Below are positions 6,922 through 15,082 of a stretch of 44,360 nt of DNA, one piece after another (within the stretch, counting starts at the first letter, position 1; each line of letters opens with the position of its first letter). The DNA is taken from positions 1 to 44,360 of the forward strand of contig JAISIL010000049.1 in NCBI GenBank assembly GCA_031262035.1, in the 5' to 3' direction. Position numbers and translations under genes: made by a program. Below the pieces are notes generated by a model. It saw only the letters and a list, made by a program, of their open reading frames with translations, searched no databases and had not been told where the DNA came from. The stretch comes from Spirochaetaceae bacterium. GTDB lineage: Bacteria > Spirochaetota > Spirochaetia > Treponematales > Breznakiellaceae.

Positions 6922-7995
6922 TTAAGCCATGGCTTCCTGGCGGCTGATGGCGCCTATTATATATATACCATCGGCACGGGTGATTATCTCGTCGCTCTGT
7001 TTCCCGTTCTTGATGACGGCAACCTGGGGGAATTTTGGTTCGTTAGGAATACTTCGTATTACCTGGGCAGGGCTTCCGTTGGAGAGCATCACGAAAGAAC
7101 CGATAGGATATATCGAAAGAGCTTGCACCAGGGCGCGGACAATTCTATCATCATAAGCCTTGCCTTCGTTACGAAGGATCTCTAAAATACCCCGTGTGGC
7201 CTGTCTTACCTCGTCCTTATACGGTTTTTTTGAATTGAAGGCCTCGTAAGAGCAGGCTACAGCGACAATTTTTGAATACAGATTGATTTTATTGGAGCCA
7301 ACGCCTCTTGGGTATCCCTGTCCATTCTCTCTTTCATGATGTTCCAGCGCCGGAGCACAGACCGCTTCTGGAAACTTGAAGGATTTGAGGAGCTTATAAC
7401 CTAAAACAGGGTGGGCAAGAAGGTGTTTTCGGTTTACCGGGCTAAGCGAAAGGTTAGAATAATAGACCTCCGTAGGGAGTTTGAGCATTCCGGCCTCGTG
7501 CAATAGGCCGGCGATTCCCAGTTCTTCCAGTCTTTCATCACTTAGTTTGAATTGAATGCCTATCAGAATTGATAGAATACAACTAATAGTGGAATGCACG
7601 GCAAGATTTTGAATAGCGCTTTCGTTTTCGTTTAAATCCTCCTCGCAGGCGAGGAGGATTTTTGAAGGGTCTTCCTTTAAATTTTGTACCAGATTTTGAA
7701 TTTTCTCTGCTATAAGGTCGTAGTCCGGGTCTTTATCCTCTGCAAGGTCATTCAATATACCTAAAGTCCAATCGAGAAATTGATTGTAGGCTATCTTTTC
7801 GTGGATACTCTTATCCTGACTAAGGATCGTTCCTTCGCTATAGAGGTCTTCGAAGCGCCAATCCGAGAGGGCATCCTTTAACTTTCTTTGCAGGGGAATG
7901 CCCGGCGCAGCGACAAGATAGTCGGGATCTTCAAGGGTGAGCGCTTCGCTAAAGGCATCGCCGCTGCTAATTCCGAATATATTGAATTTATTCAT
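6922..7995 (-). CDS. HD-GYP domain protein with altered metal-site residues
   Basis: A 357-residue cytoplasmic protein. Residues about 130-300 follow the HD-GYP c-di-GMP phosphodiesterase fold: LLHEAGM (165-170), HPVLGY (195-200), HHERENGQGYPRG (219-231, with GYP at 227-229). Two normally invariant acidic ligands differ: the HD motif reads H166-E167, and the usual 'aDxxDA' segment reads VACSYEAF (about 246-253), so its first Asp is Cys and its second is Glu. It may be a weak enzyme or a c-di-GMP-binding regulator rather than a full phosphodiesterase. The N-terminal 120 residues are unassigned. There is no Shine-Dalgarno sequence; the promoter places the transcript start next to the ATG. It is divergent from the aldo/keto reductase, with overlapping promoters. 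Confidence 0.8.
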   Translation of the reverse strand: MNKFNIFGISSGDAFSEALTLEDPDYLVAAPGIPLQRKLKDALSDWRFEDLYSEGTILSQDKSIHEKIAYNQFLDWTLGILNDLAEDKDPDYDLIAEKIQNLVQNLKEDPSKILLACEEDLNENESAIQNLAVHSTISCILSILIGIQFKLSDERLEELGIAGLLHEAGMLKLPTEVYYSNLSLSPVNRKHLLAHPVLGYKLLKSFKFPEAVCAPALEHHERENGQGYPRGVGSNKINLYSKIVAVACSYEAFNSKKPYKDEVRQATRGILEILRNEGKAYDDRIVRALVQALSIYPIGSFVMLSNGSPAQVIRSIPNEPKFPQVAVIKNGKQSDEIITRADGIYIIGAISRQEAMA

Positions 7996-8030
7996 CGAAA
8001 GTATTATACTACTTTATTCATATTTGTAAA
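7982..8030. promoter_or_regulatory. Overlapping divergent promoters (HD-GYP and Fe-S aldo/keto reductase)
   Basis: Plus strand: TTGAAT (7982-7987), 17 nt, TATACT (8005-8010). Minus strand: TTTACA (8025-8030), 16 nt, TATAAT (8003-8008). The two -10 boxes share six base pairs, so RNA polymerase can occupy only one at a time. The minus promoter ends 7 nt before its ATG. Confidence 0.65.
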
Positions 8031-8040
8031 GAGGGTAAAA

Positions 8041-9087
8041 ATGAAAGCGAAATATATTGAAGCAAAACTGGGCAGAACCAATCTTGTGGTTCATAAAGAT
8101 GGATTTGGTGCGCTGCCGATACAGCGGGCTAATTTTGAGGATTCCGGGGCGCTTCTCGCCAGAGCGCTCGATGGAGGCATCAATTTTATTGATACGGCGC
8201 GGGCTTATAGCGATAGTGAAGAAAAGATTGGGCGCTACATATCGGGGCGGAGGCAGGAATATATTCTTGCGACCAAGACCGTGGCGCTCAAGGCTGCTGA
8301 TTTCTGGAAGGATATTGAAACTTCGCTCGGCCTCTTGAAGACCGACCATATTGATATCTATCAGTTTCATAACCTGCCCTTTGCACCGAAGCCCGGCGAT
8401 GAAAGCGGCCTTTACGATGCAGCCCTTGAGGCGCAGAAAAAAGGGATGATTCGTTTTATTGGTATAACAAACCACCGCCTGCCTGTAGCCAAAGAGGCTG
8501 TGGAAAGCGGCTTGTATGATACCTTGCAGTTTCCCTTTAGCTATCTTTCCAGCGAAAAAGATATTGAATTGGTGCAATTGTGTGCAGAAAAGAATGTCGG
8601 CTTTATTGCCATGAAGGCCCTTTCAGGCGGCCTTTTGCAGGATATAGGGGCAGCCCGTGCCTGGCTTGCCCAATACCCCAATGTAGTGCCGATTTATGGC
8701 ATTCAAAAGATGAGCGAACTGGAGCAGTTGATTGAACTGATGGAAGCCACAGGCGATACGGTGCCGCAAATAAGCCCTGCACAAAAGGCTATTATTGAAA
8801 GGGACCGGAAAGAACTTATTGGTAACTTCTGCCGTGCTTGTGCTTATTGCATGCCCTGTTCGGTTGGCATACAACTCAATTGGGCCTGCCGCATGGACGC
8901 CTGCCTGAAACGCATGCCCTTACCCGGCCTTATGACCGAATACTGGCTACAAGAAATGAACAAGATAAAAGACTGCACCCAATGCGGCCTCTGCAAAACC
9001 CGCTGCCCCTACGGCCTGGATATTCCCAACATCATCCCCAGGAATTACCGGATATATATGGAAGAATACAGGCGGTTTCATGGTTGA
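8041..9087 (+). CDS. Aldo/keto reductase with C-terminal iron-sulfur domain
   Basis: A 348-residue cytoplasmic oxidoreductase. The N-terminal (about 1-265) aldo/keto reductase barrel keeps the catalytic tetrad: Asp and Tyr in FIDTARAYSDSEEKIG, Lys in ILATKT and His in YQFHN. The C-terminal 80 residues carry two cysteine clusters, CRACAYCMPC and CTQCGLCKTRCP, expected to bind [4Fe-4S] centres. This matches the COG1453-type 'predicted oxidoreductase of the aldo/keto reductase family', which may take electrons from ferredoxin, in keeping with an anaerobe. The start at 8041 has AGAGGG 5-6 nt upstream; an upstream in-frame start at 7888 lies antisense to HD-GYP and is rejected. The substrate is unknown. 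Confidence 0.88.
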   Translation: MKAKYIEAKLGRTNLVVHKDGFGALPIQRANFEDSGALLARALDGGINFIDTARAYSDSEEKIGRYISGRRQEYILATKTVALKAADFWKDIETSLGLLKTDHIDIYQFHNLPFAPKPGDESGLYDAALEAQKKGMIRFIGITNHRLPVAKEAVESGLYDTLQFPFSYLSSEKDIELVQLCAEKNVGFIAMKALSGGLLQDIGAARAWLAQYPNVVPIYGIQKMSELEQLIELMEATGDTVPQISPAQKAIIERDRKELIGNFCRACAYCMPCSVGIQLNWACRMDACLKRMPLPGLMTEYWLQEMNKIKDCTQCGLCKTRCPYGLDIPNIIPRNYRIYMEEYRRFHG

Positions 9088-9090
9088 GTA

Positions 9091-9148
9091 GATTGCTTAT
9101 CGTAGATTATTCGTGTCGGCGAAGCCGATTCGTGTCCATTCGTGGTTG
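9091..9148. repeat. 58-bp dispersed palindromic repeat, copy A
   Basis: Differs from 19845-19902 at one position (57/58), in the same orientation. It contains the hairpin TCGGC-GAA-GCCGA and ends in ATTCGTGGTTG. It lies between two convergent genes 4 nt after the Fe-S reductase stop and may serve as a bidirectional terminator, although there is no T tract. Confidence 0.85.
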
Positions 9149-9181
9149 AAATCAAGTGCAAACATCCATTTTGTAGTCGCC

Positions 9182-10114
9182 TCAATCCCACAATTCTTTC
9201 CAGTCTTTTGCACCCGGCCATAAGAACACTTGGCCTTTTACCAGGCGGCAATTTTTGTCGGCCTTTGCCAGCATTGCCATTTCCGCATCTGTTAATGGGT
9301 CGGTATTCACACATTCAAGGTTTGCCTTGTAGTGCGCCGGGGAAAGCGAAAACGGAATGGGGATATGCCCATGTTGCACGGCCCATTTTAGACACACCAT
9401 TGAAGGGTGAATATTGTGTGCCTTTGCAATAGCTTCGACTTCCGGCATTTGGGTGTCGATCACATCACCTGGTGCCTTGTCCCGTTCGGGCCGGTTGGGG
9501 GAACCCATGGGGCAGTAGCCGATTACTTCTATTCCCTGCTTAATGCAATACTCAAATAATTCCGGCTGCTGGAATGCGGGGTGTAATTCCATTTCGATAA
9601 AGGCCGGTTTTATTGTGCACTGCGGCAGCACTTCTTTCAGTTTTTTCACCGTCATATTGGACATGCCGATGGTGCGTGCAAGGCCCATTGTTTGCAGCCT
9701 TTCCATTTGCCGCCAGACTTGCATAAAATGCGTGGCACTCCAGGGTTTTGAATCGGGGTTGCGGCTGTCCCCTGCGGCATGGGGTGCATGGTAGTTGGGA
9801 AAAGGCCAGTGCACAAAAAAGCAATCGATATAATCAAGGCGTAAATCATGCAAAGTTTTGGCACAGGAAAGCAAGATGTCCCCTTTTCCCTGCATATCGT
9901 TCCACACTTTTGAAGTGACAAAAAGTTCTTCGCGTTTGACGATGCCTTCGTTTAAAGCCTTTTCAAACACTGCTCCAATTTCCGCCTCGTTCCCGTAGAC
10001 GCTTGCACAATCAAAAAAACGGTAGCCACAGTGTAATGCCCCTTCTACCGCTGCGGCAATTTCCGTCGCTGTGCAATGGTCTGAACCGAAAGTACCAAAA
10101 CCTATTTTATTCAT
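9182..10114 (-). CDS. NAD(P)H-dependent aldo/keto reductase
   Basis: A 310-residue cytosolic reductase with the full catalytic tetrad: Asp and Tyr in FFDCASVYGNEAEIG, Lys in FVTSKVW and His in CFFVHWPF. Other family marks are GMSNM and the cofactor-loop segment around IPIPFSLSP. It would reduce an aldehyde or ketose to an alcohol or polyol. It is the second gene of an operon, its ATG overlapping the stop of the zinc alcohol dehydrogenase gene (ATGA), so the two probably act in one pathway, for example interconverting sugar and polyol or handling lactaldehyde from fucose. That pathway is inference from neighbouring glycosidase genes. It is clearly a different subfamily from the Fe-S reductase at 8041. 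Confidence 0.88.
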   Translation of the reverse strand: MNKIGFGTFGSDHCTATEIAAAVEGALHCGYRFFDCASVYGNEAEIGAVFEKALNEGIVKREELFVTSKVWNDMQGKGDILLSCAKTLHDLRLDYIDCFFVHWPFPNYHAPHAAGDSRNPDSKPWSATHFMQVWRQMERLQTMGLARTIGMSNMTVKKLKEVLPQCTIKPAFIEMELHPAFQQPELFEYCIKQGIEVIGYCPMGSPNRPERDKAPGDVIDTQMPEVEAIAKAHNIHPSMVCLKWAVQHGHIPIPFSLSPAHYKANLECVNTDPLTDAEMAMLAKADKNCRLVKGQVFLWPGAKDWKELWD

Positions 10115-11175
10115 TTTAATTCTTCATCAAAACACACCGCCACCTTGCCGCAGTGTCCGCTTGCCATGAGCGCATAGGCCTCGTCTGCTTTTTCCAGCGG
10201 GAAACGGTGGGTGATTAAAACATCGGGGTGGATATTCCAGCGGACCAAACGCTCTACCAAATCTTCCATGCGCCAAATGCTGGTGACCCATGAACCAATT
10301 ATCGTTTTCTGCGGATGAATCATGTCGGGGCTGGGGTTGATGCTTAATGTATTGCCTTCTCCAACCAATGCCACCGTTCCCCACTGACGGGTTCCACGAA
10401 CTGCAATCTGTCGGGCAGCATCGTTTGCGCTTGCATCAATTGCTTTTTCGCAGCCTTTACCATTTGTGGCATCAAGTATTTGCTGCACGGTGCTGTCGCT
10501 TGGTTTTAAGACAATGTCTACCAGCTTTAACTTTTTGGCAAGTTCGATACGCTCGTCGATTAATTCCACGCCGATAATTTTTTGTGCGCCCATTGCACGG
10601 CAAAGCATCGCAGCGGCTAAACCCACCGGCCCCAAACCGGTAATTAGCACATTATCGTTTCCGCTGATGCCGATTTTTTCCAGTGCTTCATACACAGTAC
10701 CAAAACCACAGGCCACTTGTGCGCCGTCGGCATAGCTTAAACTATCGGGAAGTTCCACACAGTCTTTTTCATCTGCCAATAAATATTCAGCCATGCCGCC
10801 ATCGCGCTGCCAACCATAAGCGGCACGGAGGGGCGAACTACAGGAAATCATATAGCCCATGCGGCAATCATGGCAGACGCCGCAGCCTGATATATGGTAA
10901 ATAATCACCCGGCTGCCTTTATGGAAGCGCCGCACCCCCGGCCCTTCTTCCACTACCTGCCCGCAAGGCTCATGCCCGGCGATCTTTCCGTCGATATAAC
11001 CCTCGGCGCCTTTTCCGGTGTGTTCCCGGTAAATGGCCCGTATGTCGCTGCCGCAAATTGTGCAGGCCTTCATTTTAACCAGCACCTGCCCATGCCCCGG
11101 TGTAGGGATGGGAAAGTCGCCCATTTTTACTGTGCTGTTTCCGGGCAGCATCGCCCCGCGCATTGAACCTTGCAT
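10111..11175 (-). CDS. Zinc-dependent medium-chain alcohol/polyol dehydrogenase
   Basis: A 354-residue dehydrogenase. The catalytic zinc site is marked by CTICGSD and GHEPCG. The structural zinc site is GCGVCHDCRMGYMISC (four Cys spaced C-x2-C-x2-C-x7-C). The Rossmann motif is GLGPVGLAAA. These mark the MDR superfamily of sorbitol, threonine and alcohol dehydrogenases. I choose the ATG at 11175 (MQGSMRGAML...), which has GGAG 8 nt upstream. The ATGs at 11199 and 11196 lie in the predicted -10 box and would not be on the mRNA. It is divergent from the GntR-type regulator, whose palindrome lies in the shared region, so common control is likely. Substrate not determined. Confidence 0.88.
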   Translation of the reverse strand: MQGSMRGAMLPGNSTVKMGDFPIPTPGHGQVLVKMKACTICGSDIRAIYREHTGKGAEGYIDGKIAGHEPCGQVVEEGPGVRRFHKGSRVIIYHISGCGVCHDCRMGYMISCSSPLRAAYGWQRDGGMAEYLLADEKDCVELPDSLSYADGAQVACGFGTVYEALEKIGISGNDNVLITGLGPVGLAAAMLCRAMGAQKIIGVELIDERIELAKKLKLVDIVLKPSDSTVQQILDATNGKGCEKAIDASANDAARQIAVRGTRQWGTVALVGEGNTLSINPSPDMIHPQKTIIGSWVTSIWRMEDLVERLVRWNIHPDVLITHRFPLEKADEAYALMASGHCGKVAVCFDEELK

Positions 11176-11193
11176 ATACTTGTCTCCTGTATA

Positions 11194-11223
11194 CATCATA
11201 ACACAGAAAAATGGCTATGGCAA
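11194..11223 (-). promoter_or_regulatory. Promoter of the dehydrogenase / reductase operon
   Basis: Minus strand TTGCCA (11218-11223), 18-nt spacer, TATGAT (11194-11199). The predicted transcript start near 11187 supports translation from the ATG at 11175. Confidence 0.5.
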
Positions 11224-11244
11224 GGGAAAAACGAAAAAATTGTC

Positions 11245-11273
11245 TTGTTTTTTTTGTAAAGTTGTATTATACT
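11245..11273 (+). promoter_or_regulatory. Promoter of the GntR-type regulator
   Basis: TTGTTT (11245-11250), 17-nt spacer, TATACT (11268-11273). The -10 box ends 9 nt before the ATG at 11283 and lies within the operator palindrome, pointing to autorepression and a leader of only a few nucleotides. Confidence 0.55.
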
Positions 11274-11280
11274 TAATACA
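11263..11280. promoter_or_regulatory. Operator palindrome at the regulator promoter
   Basis: TGTATTATACTTAATACA: perfect 7-bp arms (TGTATTA / TAATACA) around TACT. It covers the regulator's -10 box and matches 12567-12584 at 15 of 18 positions. Size and symmetry suit a dimeric GntR winged helix. Confidence 0.65.
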
Positions 11281-11282
11281 TC

Positions 11283-12431
11283 ATGAAAAAGAAACAATTC
11301 CTATACCGGGACATCGAAGACTTCCTGATGGACCTGATTGCCCAGAATCAGAACAAGGCCGGGGTGAAGATGCCCACGGAGAAGGCCCTCTGCATAAAGT
11401 TTAATGCCAGCAGGGTGACGGTGCGGAAGGCGGTGGAACAGTTGGTAGAAGAAGGCTACCTTTACCGGCAGCGGGGGAGCGGGGTATTTATCAGCGGGAA
11501 GACACCGACTATCATGCAAGTGCCGCTGAGTGAAGCACAGCAAAGTGATAAGGCTGTTGGAAAAAGCACAATAAAAATAACAGAGCCGATACATGTAAGC
11601 CTTCTCCTTGCCTCTGCGGCGAACAATTTTTTTCAGGAAATTATAGAAGGGGCTTCGGAATACCTCAAGACAAAAAATTCCTGGCCGCCGAGGATTGTGT
11701 TTACTGAATACAATCAGGAACTGGAAAACCGTGCAATAAAAGAAATAATGGCTGAACGCATGTCCAAGGGCATCATCATTTGCCCCCTCAACGATGAACA
11801 ATACAACAAAGAGCTCTTTATGCTGGCCATGAATGGCTTCCCCATCGTGATTTTAGACCATTTTTTCGATGGTTTTGATGTATCTACCGTAGGAACCGAC
11901 CATTTTGAGTCGGCAAAACGGGCTACCGAGTATTTAATCAAGAAGGGGCGGAAGAATATCGGGCTGATTCAGGGGAAATCGGGTATCAGCACCACATTGA
12001 AGGAACGGCATGCCGGTTTTCAGAAGGCTCATATCGATAATAACCGCCTGATGCAAACAAAACATGAACTTTTATATTCCCGAAAAGATGAAAAATCAAT
12101 GGAAGAGATGATAGAAAAATTCCTGAAGAAAAACAAAAAGCTCGACGCCCTTATCAGCACCGGCGATAATGTCGGTCTTGACCTTTACCGGGTAAGCAAA
12201 AGGCTTGGAATAAAGGTGCCCGATGATATGGAAATAATTTTTTATGATGATAATTATAAATGGTTTGCAGATTTGCTGCCCTTTAGCCCCACTGTAATGG
12301 CACAGCATAATTACGAAATTGGCTATGAGGCTGCGAAGATTTTGATTAATCTGATTACTAACCCAAAAGCAAAGACTCAAACTCTTCGATTGCCGGCGAC
12401 ACTGATACCGGGACAATCTACGGGAGACTAA
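11283..12431 (+). CDS. AraR-like transcription regulator: GntR helix-turn-helix fused to LacI-type sugar sensor
   Basis: A 382-residue regulator. Residues about 3-72 are a GntR winged helix (FLYRDIEDFLMD..., KMPTEKALCIKFNASRVTVR with recognition helix, and VEEGYLYRQRGSGVFIS). Residues about 100-380 are a LacI/GalR-type periplasmic-binding-protein fold (IHVSLLLASAANNFFQEIIE, GIIICPLND, GRKNIGLIQG, LDALISTGDNVGLDLYR). This GntR-plus-LacI fusion is the architecture of Bacillus AraR, which represses sugar genes until a sugar binds. The ATG at 11283 has no Shine-Dalgarno sequence but follows a -10 box closely. Palindromes in its own promoter and at the glycosidase operon start point to repression of both. 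The inducer is unknown; a sugar released by the glycosidases is likely. Confidence 0.88.
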   Translation: MKKKQFLYRDIEDFLMDLIAQNQNKAGVKMPTEKALCIKFNASRVTVRKAVEQLVEEGYLYRQRGSGVFISGKTPTIMQVPLSEAQQSDKAVGKSTIKITEPIHVSLLLASAANNFFQEIIEGASEYLKTKNSWPPRIVFTEYNQELENRAIKEIMAERMSKGIIICPLNDEQYNKELFMLAMNGFPIVILDHFFDGFDVSTVGTDHFESAKRATEYLIKKGRKNIGLIQGKSGISTTLKERHAGFQKAHIDNNRLMQTKHELLYSRKDEKSMEEMIEKFLKKNKKLDALISTGDNVGLDLYRVSKRLGIKVPDDMEIIFYDDNYKWFADLLPFSPTVMAQHNYEIGYEAAKILINLITNPKAKTQTLRLPATLIPGQSTGD

Positions 12432-12463
12432 AGGTGGTTTCGACAAGCTCAACAACCGTGGTT
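12432..12463. repeat. Partial copy of the TCGACAGGCTC dispersed repeat
   Basis: AGGTGGTTTCGACAAGCTCA and following bases, starting directly after the regulator's stop codon. It resembles one arm of the element at 3181-3250; the second arm is missing. Confidence 0.6.
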
Positions 12464-12537
12464 GCAATTTGTATTATAATTTTCTCGAAAACCAGACAAA
12501 TTCATCTCGGTTTTTCCGAAAAAACAATACAAAAACA

Positions 12538-12567
12538 TTGACGCTTGTCTTATTCCGGGCGTATAAT
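12538..12567 (+). promoter_or_regulatory. Promoter of the glycosidase operon
   Basis: TTGACG (12538-12543), 18-nt spacer, TATAAT (12562-12567). Predicted transcript start near 12574 and leader of about 45 nt, with AAAGGAG before the ATG. Confidence 0.7.
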
Positions 12568-12584
12568 GTCTTATGTTTAATACA
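12567..12584. promoter_or_regulatory. Operator palindrome at the glycosidase promoter
   Basis: TGTCTTATGTTTAATACA: 7-nt arms with one mismatch around a 4-nt spacer, 15/18 identical to 11263-11280. It starts at the last base of the -10 box and covers the predicted +1, a classical blocking position. A lone half-site TGTATTATA at 12470-12478, about 97 bp upstream, might support looping. Confidence 0.65.
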
Positions 12585-12618
12585 ACTTCTAGCAAGGAAC
12601 CTCAAAGGAGAACACTGT

Positions 12619-15069
12619 ATGAAACGAAGTAATTTAAACAAAGGCTGGCAATTTATCAGGGAAGCTGATGAGAAAATAACCATTGACCTTCCCCATGATT
12701 TTACCATCAGCACTGATGTTAGTGAATCATCGCCAAACGGTAACGCTACTGGCTATTATTCAGGCGGCGTTGGCACTTATACGCGGATGCTGGATATCGA
12801 AGAGCAGGACGGAGAAGACCGGCGTTTTCTGCTTGAAATAGACGGCGCATATGGCAATACTGAAGTCTCTCTGAACGGCCACCTCTGCCTGGGCAGCAGC
12901 GGAAAGGCGGTGCATCATCATGGTTACACGCCTTTTCAGGTGAACCTGACGCCCCATATTCGAGCCGGAAAACAAAACAGGCTTTCGGTGCAGGTAAATA
13001 ATACTGCTCCGCAGAATTCCCGCTGGTATTCAGGGAGCGGCCTTTATCGCAATGTGAAGCTCCTCACTTCGCCTTTGGTTCATTTGTCTCCCTGGCCGGT
13101 GTATGCCCGCACAGAATATATTGATACCGAGGGCACCGCTTATATCACGGTGGAAAACAGCGTAGAAAACCATAGCAGCAAAGATTGTCAGGTGCAGCTC
13201 TCGGTGCGTCTGGAAGAAAAAACGGCAAAGACCACAAAGGCTGCACAAAAATGTGCCTTATATATTCCGGCTATGGGCAGTGCAAAAGGCAAAGTGACGC
13301 TCATCGTTCCCCATGCAGACCTTTGGGATATTGATGACCCCAAACTGCATATCATTACGGTAGAGTTATCTAAATATGAAGACAATAATGCAACATTGCA
13401 TATAATAGATAGTGATTCTTGTGTATTCGGTATCCGAACCATCAGCGTAGATAGTCAAAATGGCCTCCGGCTTAATGGAAGAACGCTCAAGCTGAAAGGC
13501 GGCTGTGTCCATCATGACAACGGCCTTCTGGGAGCAGCAGCCTATCCTGATGCTGAATACCGCAAAATGGCCTTGCACAAGGAGGCAGGCTTTAATGCCA
13601 TCCGTTCGGCACACAATCCGCCGTCGAGCGCCCTCCTGGACGCCTGCGACCGCCTGGGACTTCTGGTGATTGATGAAGCCTTTGATATGTGGGAAATGAG
13701 CAAAACGCTCAATGATTATCATCTGTATTTTGATGACAATTGGCAGGAGGATTTCAAAGCAATGCTCCTCCGCGACCGGAACCACCCTTGTATCTTTGCA
13801 TGGTCTACCGGCAATGAAATTCCTGAACGACTGGGCCTCAGTGAGGGTTACCGTTTGGCTGCAGAACTTGCCGCTTTTGTCCGGCAATTCGATCAGAGCC
13901 GCCCGGTTTTGAATGCGCTCTGTTCCGCCTACAACGGCCTTGATGATGAGGATATGGAAAAGAGTATGCAATCAATGCGGGAACGGTCGGAACAGCAGAA
14001 AGCCGGAATAAAAAACCTGAGCCCCGATTACGGCGATTCAATTCTTGGGCGCTTAAGCGAAAACTTTGTCGCCCCGCTTGATGTCGTCGGCTACAATTAT
14101 ATCGACCACCGCTATGAAAGCGACCATGAAATCTGGCCGGGCCGCATCATGTGCGGCACTGAAAGCTACCCAATGGCATTTGATAAGGTCTGGGACAAGG
14201 TGGAACGATTCCCCCATGTGATTGGCGACTTCACCTGGACAAGTTTTGATTATCTGGGAGAAGCAGGCATCGGTCAGGCGCTCTACCTGCCGAAGGAAGA
14301 AGCAGAGAAACTTTCTATCTGGTATTTACCAAAGGACTTTCCCTGGCGTTTAGCAAATGATGCAGACTTTGATATCTGCGGTGTCGGACTTCCCCAGCTT
14401 CATTACCGTAAGATTGTGTGGGGGAGCAGCGAAACTTTTGTTTGTGTGCTGCACCCGAAAAATTTTTGTTTAAGCGAAGTAATAAGCGCCTGGGGCTGGC
14501 CTGATGTAAAAGCCGAATGGACATTCCCCGGATATGAGGGGCAGAAGACAAGGGTTGAAGTCTACAGCGCCGCCGATTCGGTGGAACTTTTCCTTAATGA
14601 GAAAAGCTTAGGTGTTAAGCCTGCGGGAAAGGCAAATCGGTATAAAGCTATCTTTGAACTGCCCTACGAACCGGGCGTCTTGAAAGCTCAGTCTGCAAAC
14701 GGCAGCTCCATGGAAGTGGAAACAGCCGGAGATACTGTCAGCATTAAAATAACTGGTGATAGTTACAATGATACATTTCACAATCATCCCGATAATGAAA
14801 AACTGGGCTATTACCATATCGCTCTGATAGATGCACAGGGCCGTTTGGCGCCGCATCAGGACCGTCTGCTCTACGCTTCCGTATCAGGCAGCGGCAGCCT
14901 TCTGGCTTTGGGAAGCGCAAATCCGATGACGACAGAGAATTATTGCACCGGCAGTTTTAGCACCTGGCATGGCAGATGCCAGGCCATTGTCCGGAAAGAC
15001 GGCGGGGGAGAGGAGACTTTGCTCAAGATCCAGGCAGAAGGGCTGCCAGACGCAATTGTGCGGATATGA
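12619..15069 (+). CDS. Glycoside hydrolase family 2, beta-galactosidase type
   Basis: An 816-residue enzyme without signal peptide, therefore cytoplasmic. The order is GH2: jelly-roll sugar-binding domain (about 5-180), Ig-like domain (about 185-290), TIM barrel (about 295-600), then C-terminal beta domains of the type seen in DUF4982-containing galactosidases. The acid/base Glu is E400 in AWSTGNEIPE; the nucleophile is probably E515 in CGTESYP. It should release beta-linked galactose (or a related sugar) from imported oligosaccharides. The start at 12619 is set by AAAGGAG 9-12 nt upstream. It is the first gene of the glycosidase operon, 13 nt before the GH31 gene, with an AraR-like operator over its transcript start. 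Exact specificity within GH2 cannot be read by eye. Confidence 0.9.
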   Translation: MKRSNLNKGWQFIREADEKITIDLPHDFTISTDVSESSPNGNATGYYSGGVGTYTRMLDIEEQDGEDRRFLLEIDGAYGNTEVSLNGHLCLGSSGKAVHHHGYTPFQVNLTPHIRAGKQNRLSVQVNNTAPQNSRWYSGSGLYRNVKLLTSPLVHLSPWPVYARTEYIDTEGTAYITVENSVENHSSKDCQVQLSVRLEEKTAKTTKAAQKCALYIPAMGSAKGKVTLIVPHADLWDIDDPKLHIITVELSKYEDNNATLHIIDSDSCVFGIRTISVDSQNGLRLNGRTLKLKGGCVHHDNGLLGAAAYPDAEYRKMALHKEAGFNAIRSAHNPPSSALLDACDRLGLLVIDEAFDMWEMSKTLNDYHLYFDDNWQEDFKAMLLRDRNHPCIFAWSTGNEIPERLGLSEGYRLAAELAAFVRQFDQSRPVLNALCSAYNGLDDEDMEKSMQSMRERSEQQKAGIKNLSPDYGDSILGRLSENFVAPLDVVGYNYIDHRYESDHEIWPGRIMCGTESYPMAFDKVWDKVERFPHVIGDFTWTSFDYLGEAGIGQALYLPKEEAEKLSIWYLPKDFPWRLANDADFDICGVGLPQLHYRKIVWGSSETFVCVLHPKNFCLSEVISAWGWPDVKAEWTFPGYEGQKTRVEVYSAADSVELFLNEKSLGVKPAGKANRYKAIFELPYEPGVLKAQSANGSSMEVETAGDTVSIKITGDSYNDTFHNHPDNEKLGYYHIALIDAQGRLAPHQDRLLYASVSGSGSLLALGSANPMTTENYCTGSFSTWHGRCQAIVRKDGGGEETLLKIQAEGLPDAIVRI

Positions 15070-15082
15070 TTAAGGGGTGGTT

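Noticed and set aside
7888-8040. Earlier start for the Fe-S aldo/keto reductase
   Set aside because: It is antisense to the HD-GYP start, upstream of the predicted promoter; AGAGGG precedes the ATG at 8041.
11613-11801. Minus-strand open frames within the GntR-type regulator and other genes
   Set aside because: They are shadow frames with rare-residue composition and no initiation signals.
12469-12618. Fifty-residue N-terminal extension of the GH2 enzyme
   Set aside because: It covers the promoter and operator; AAAGGAG precedes the ATG at 12619, where the GH2 domain begins.
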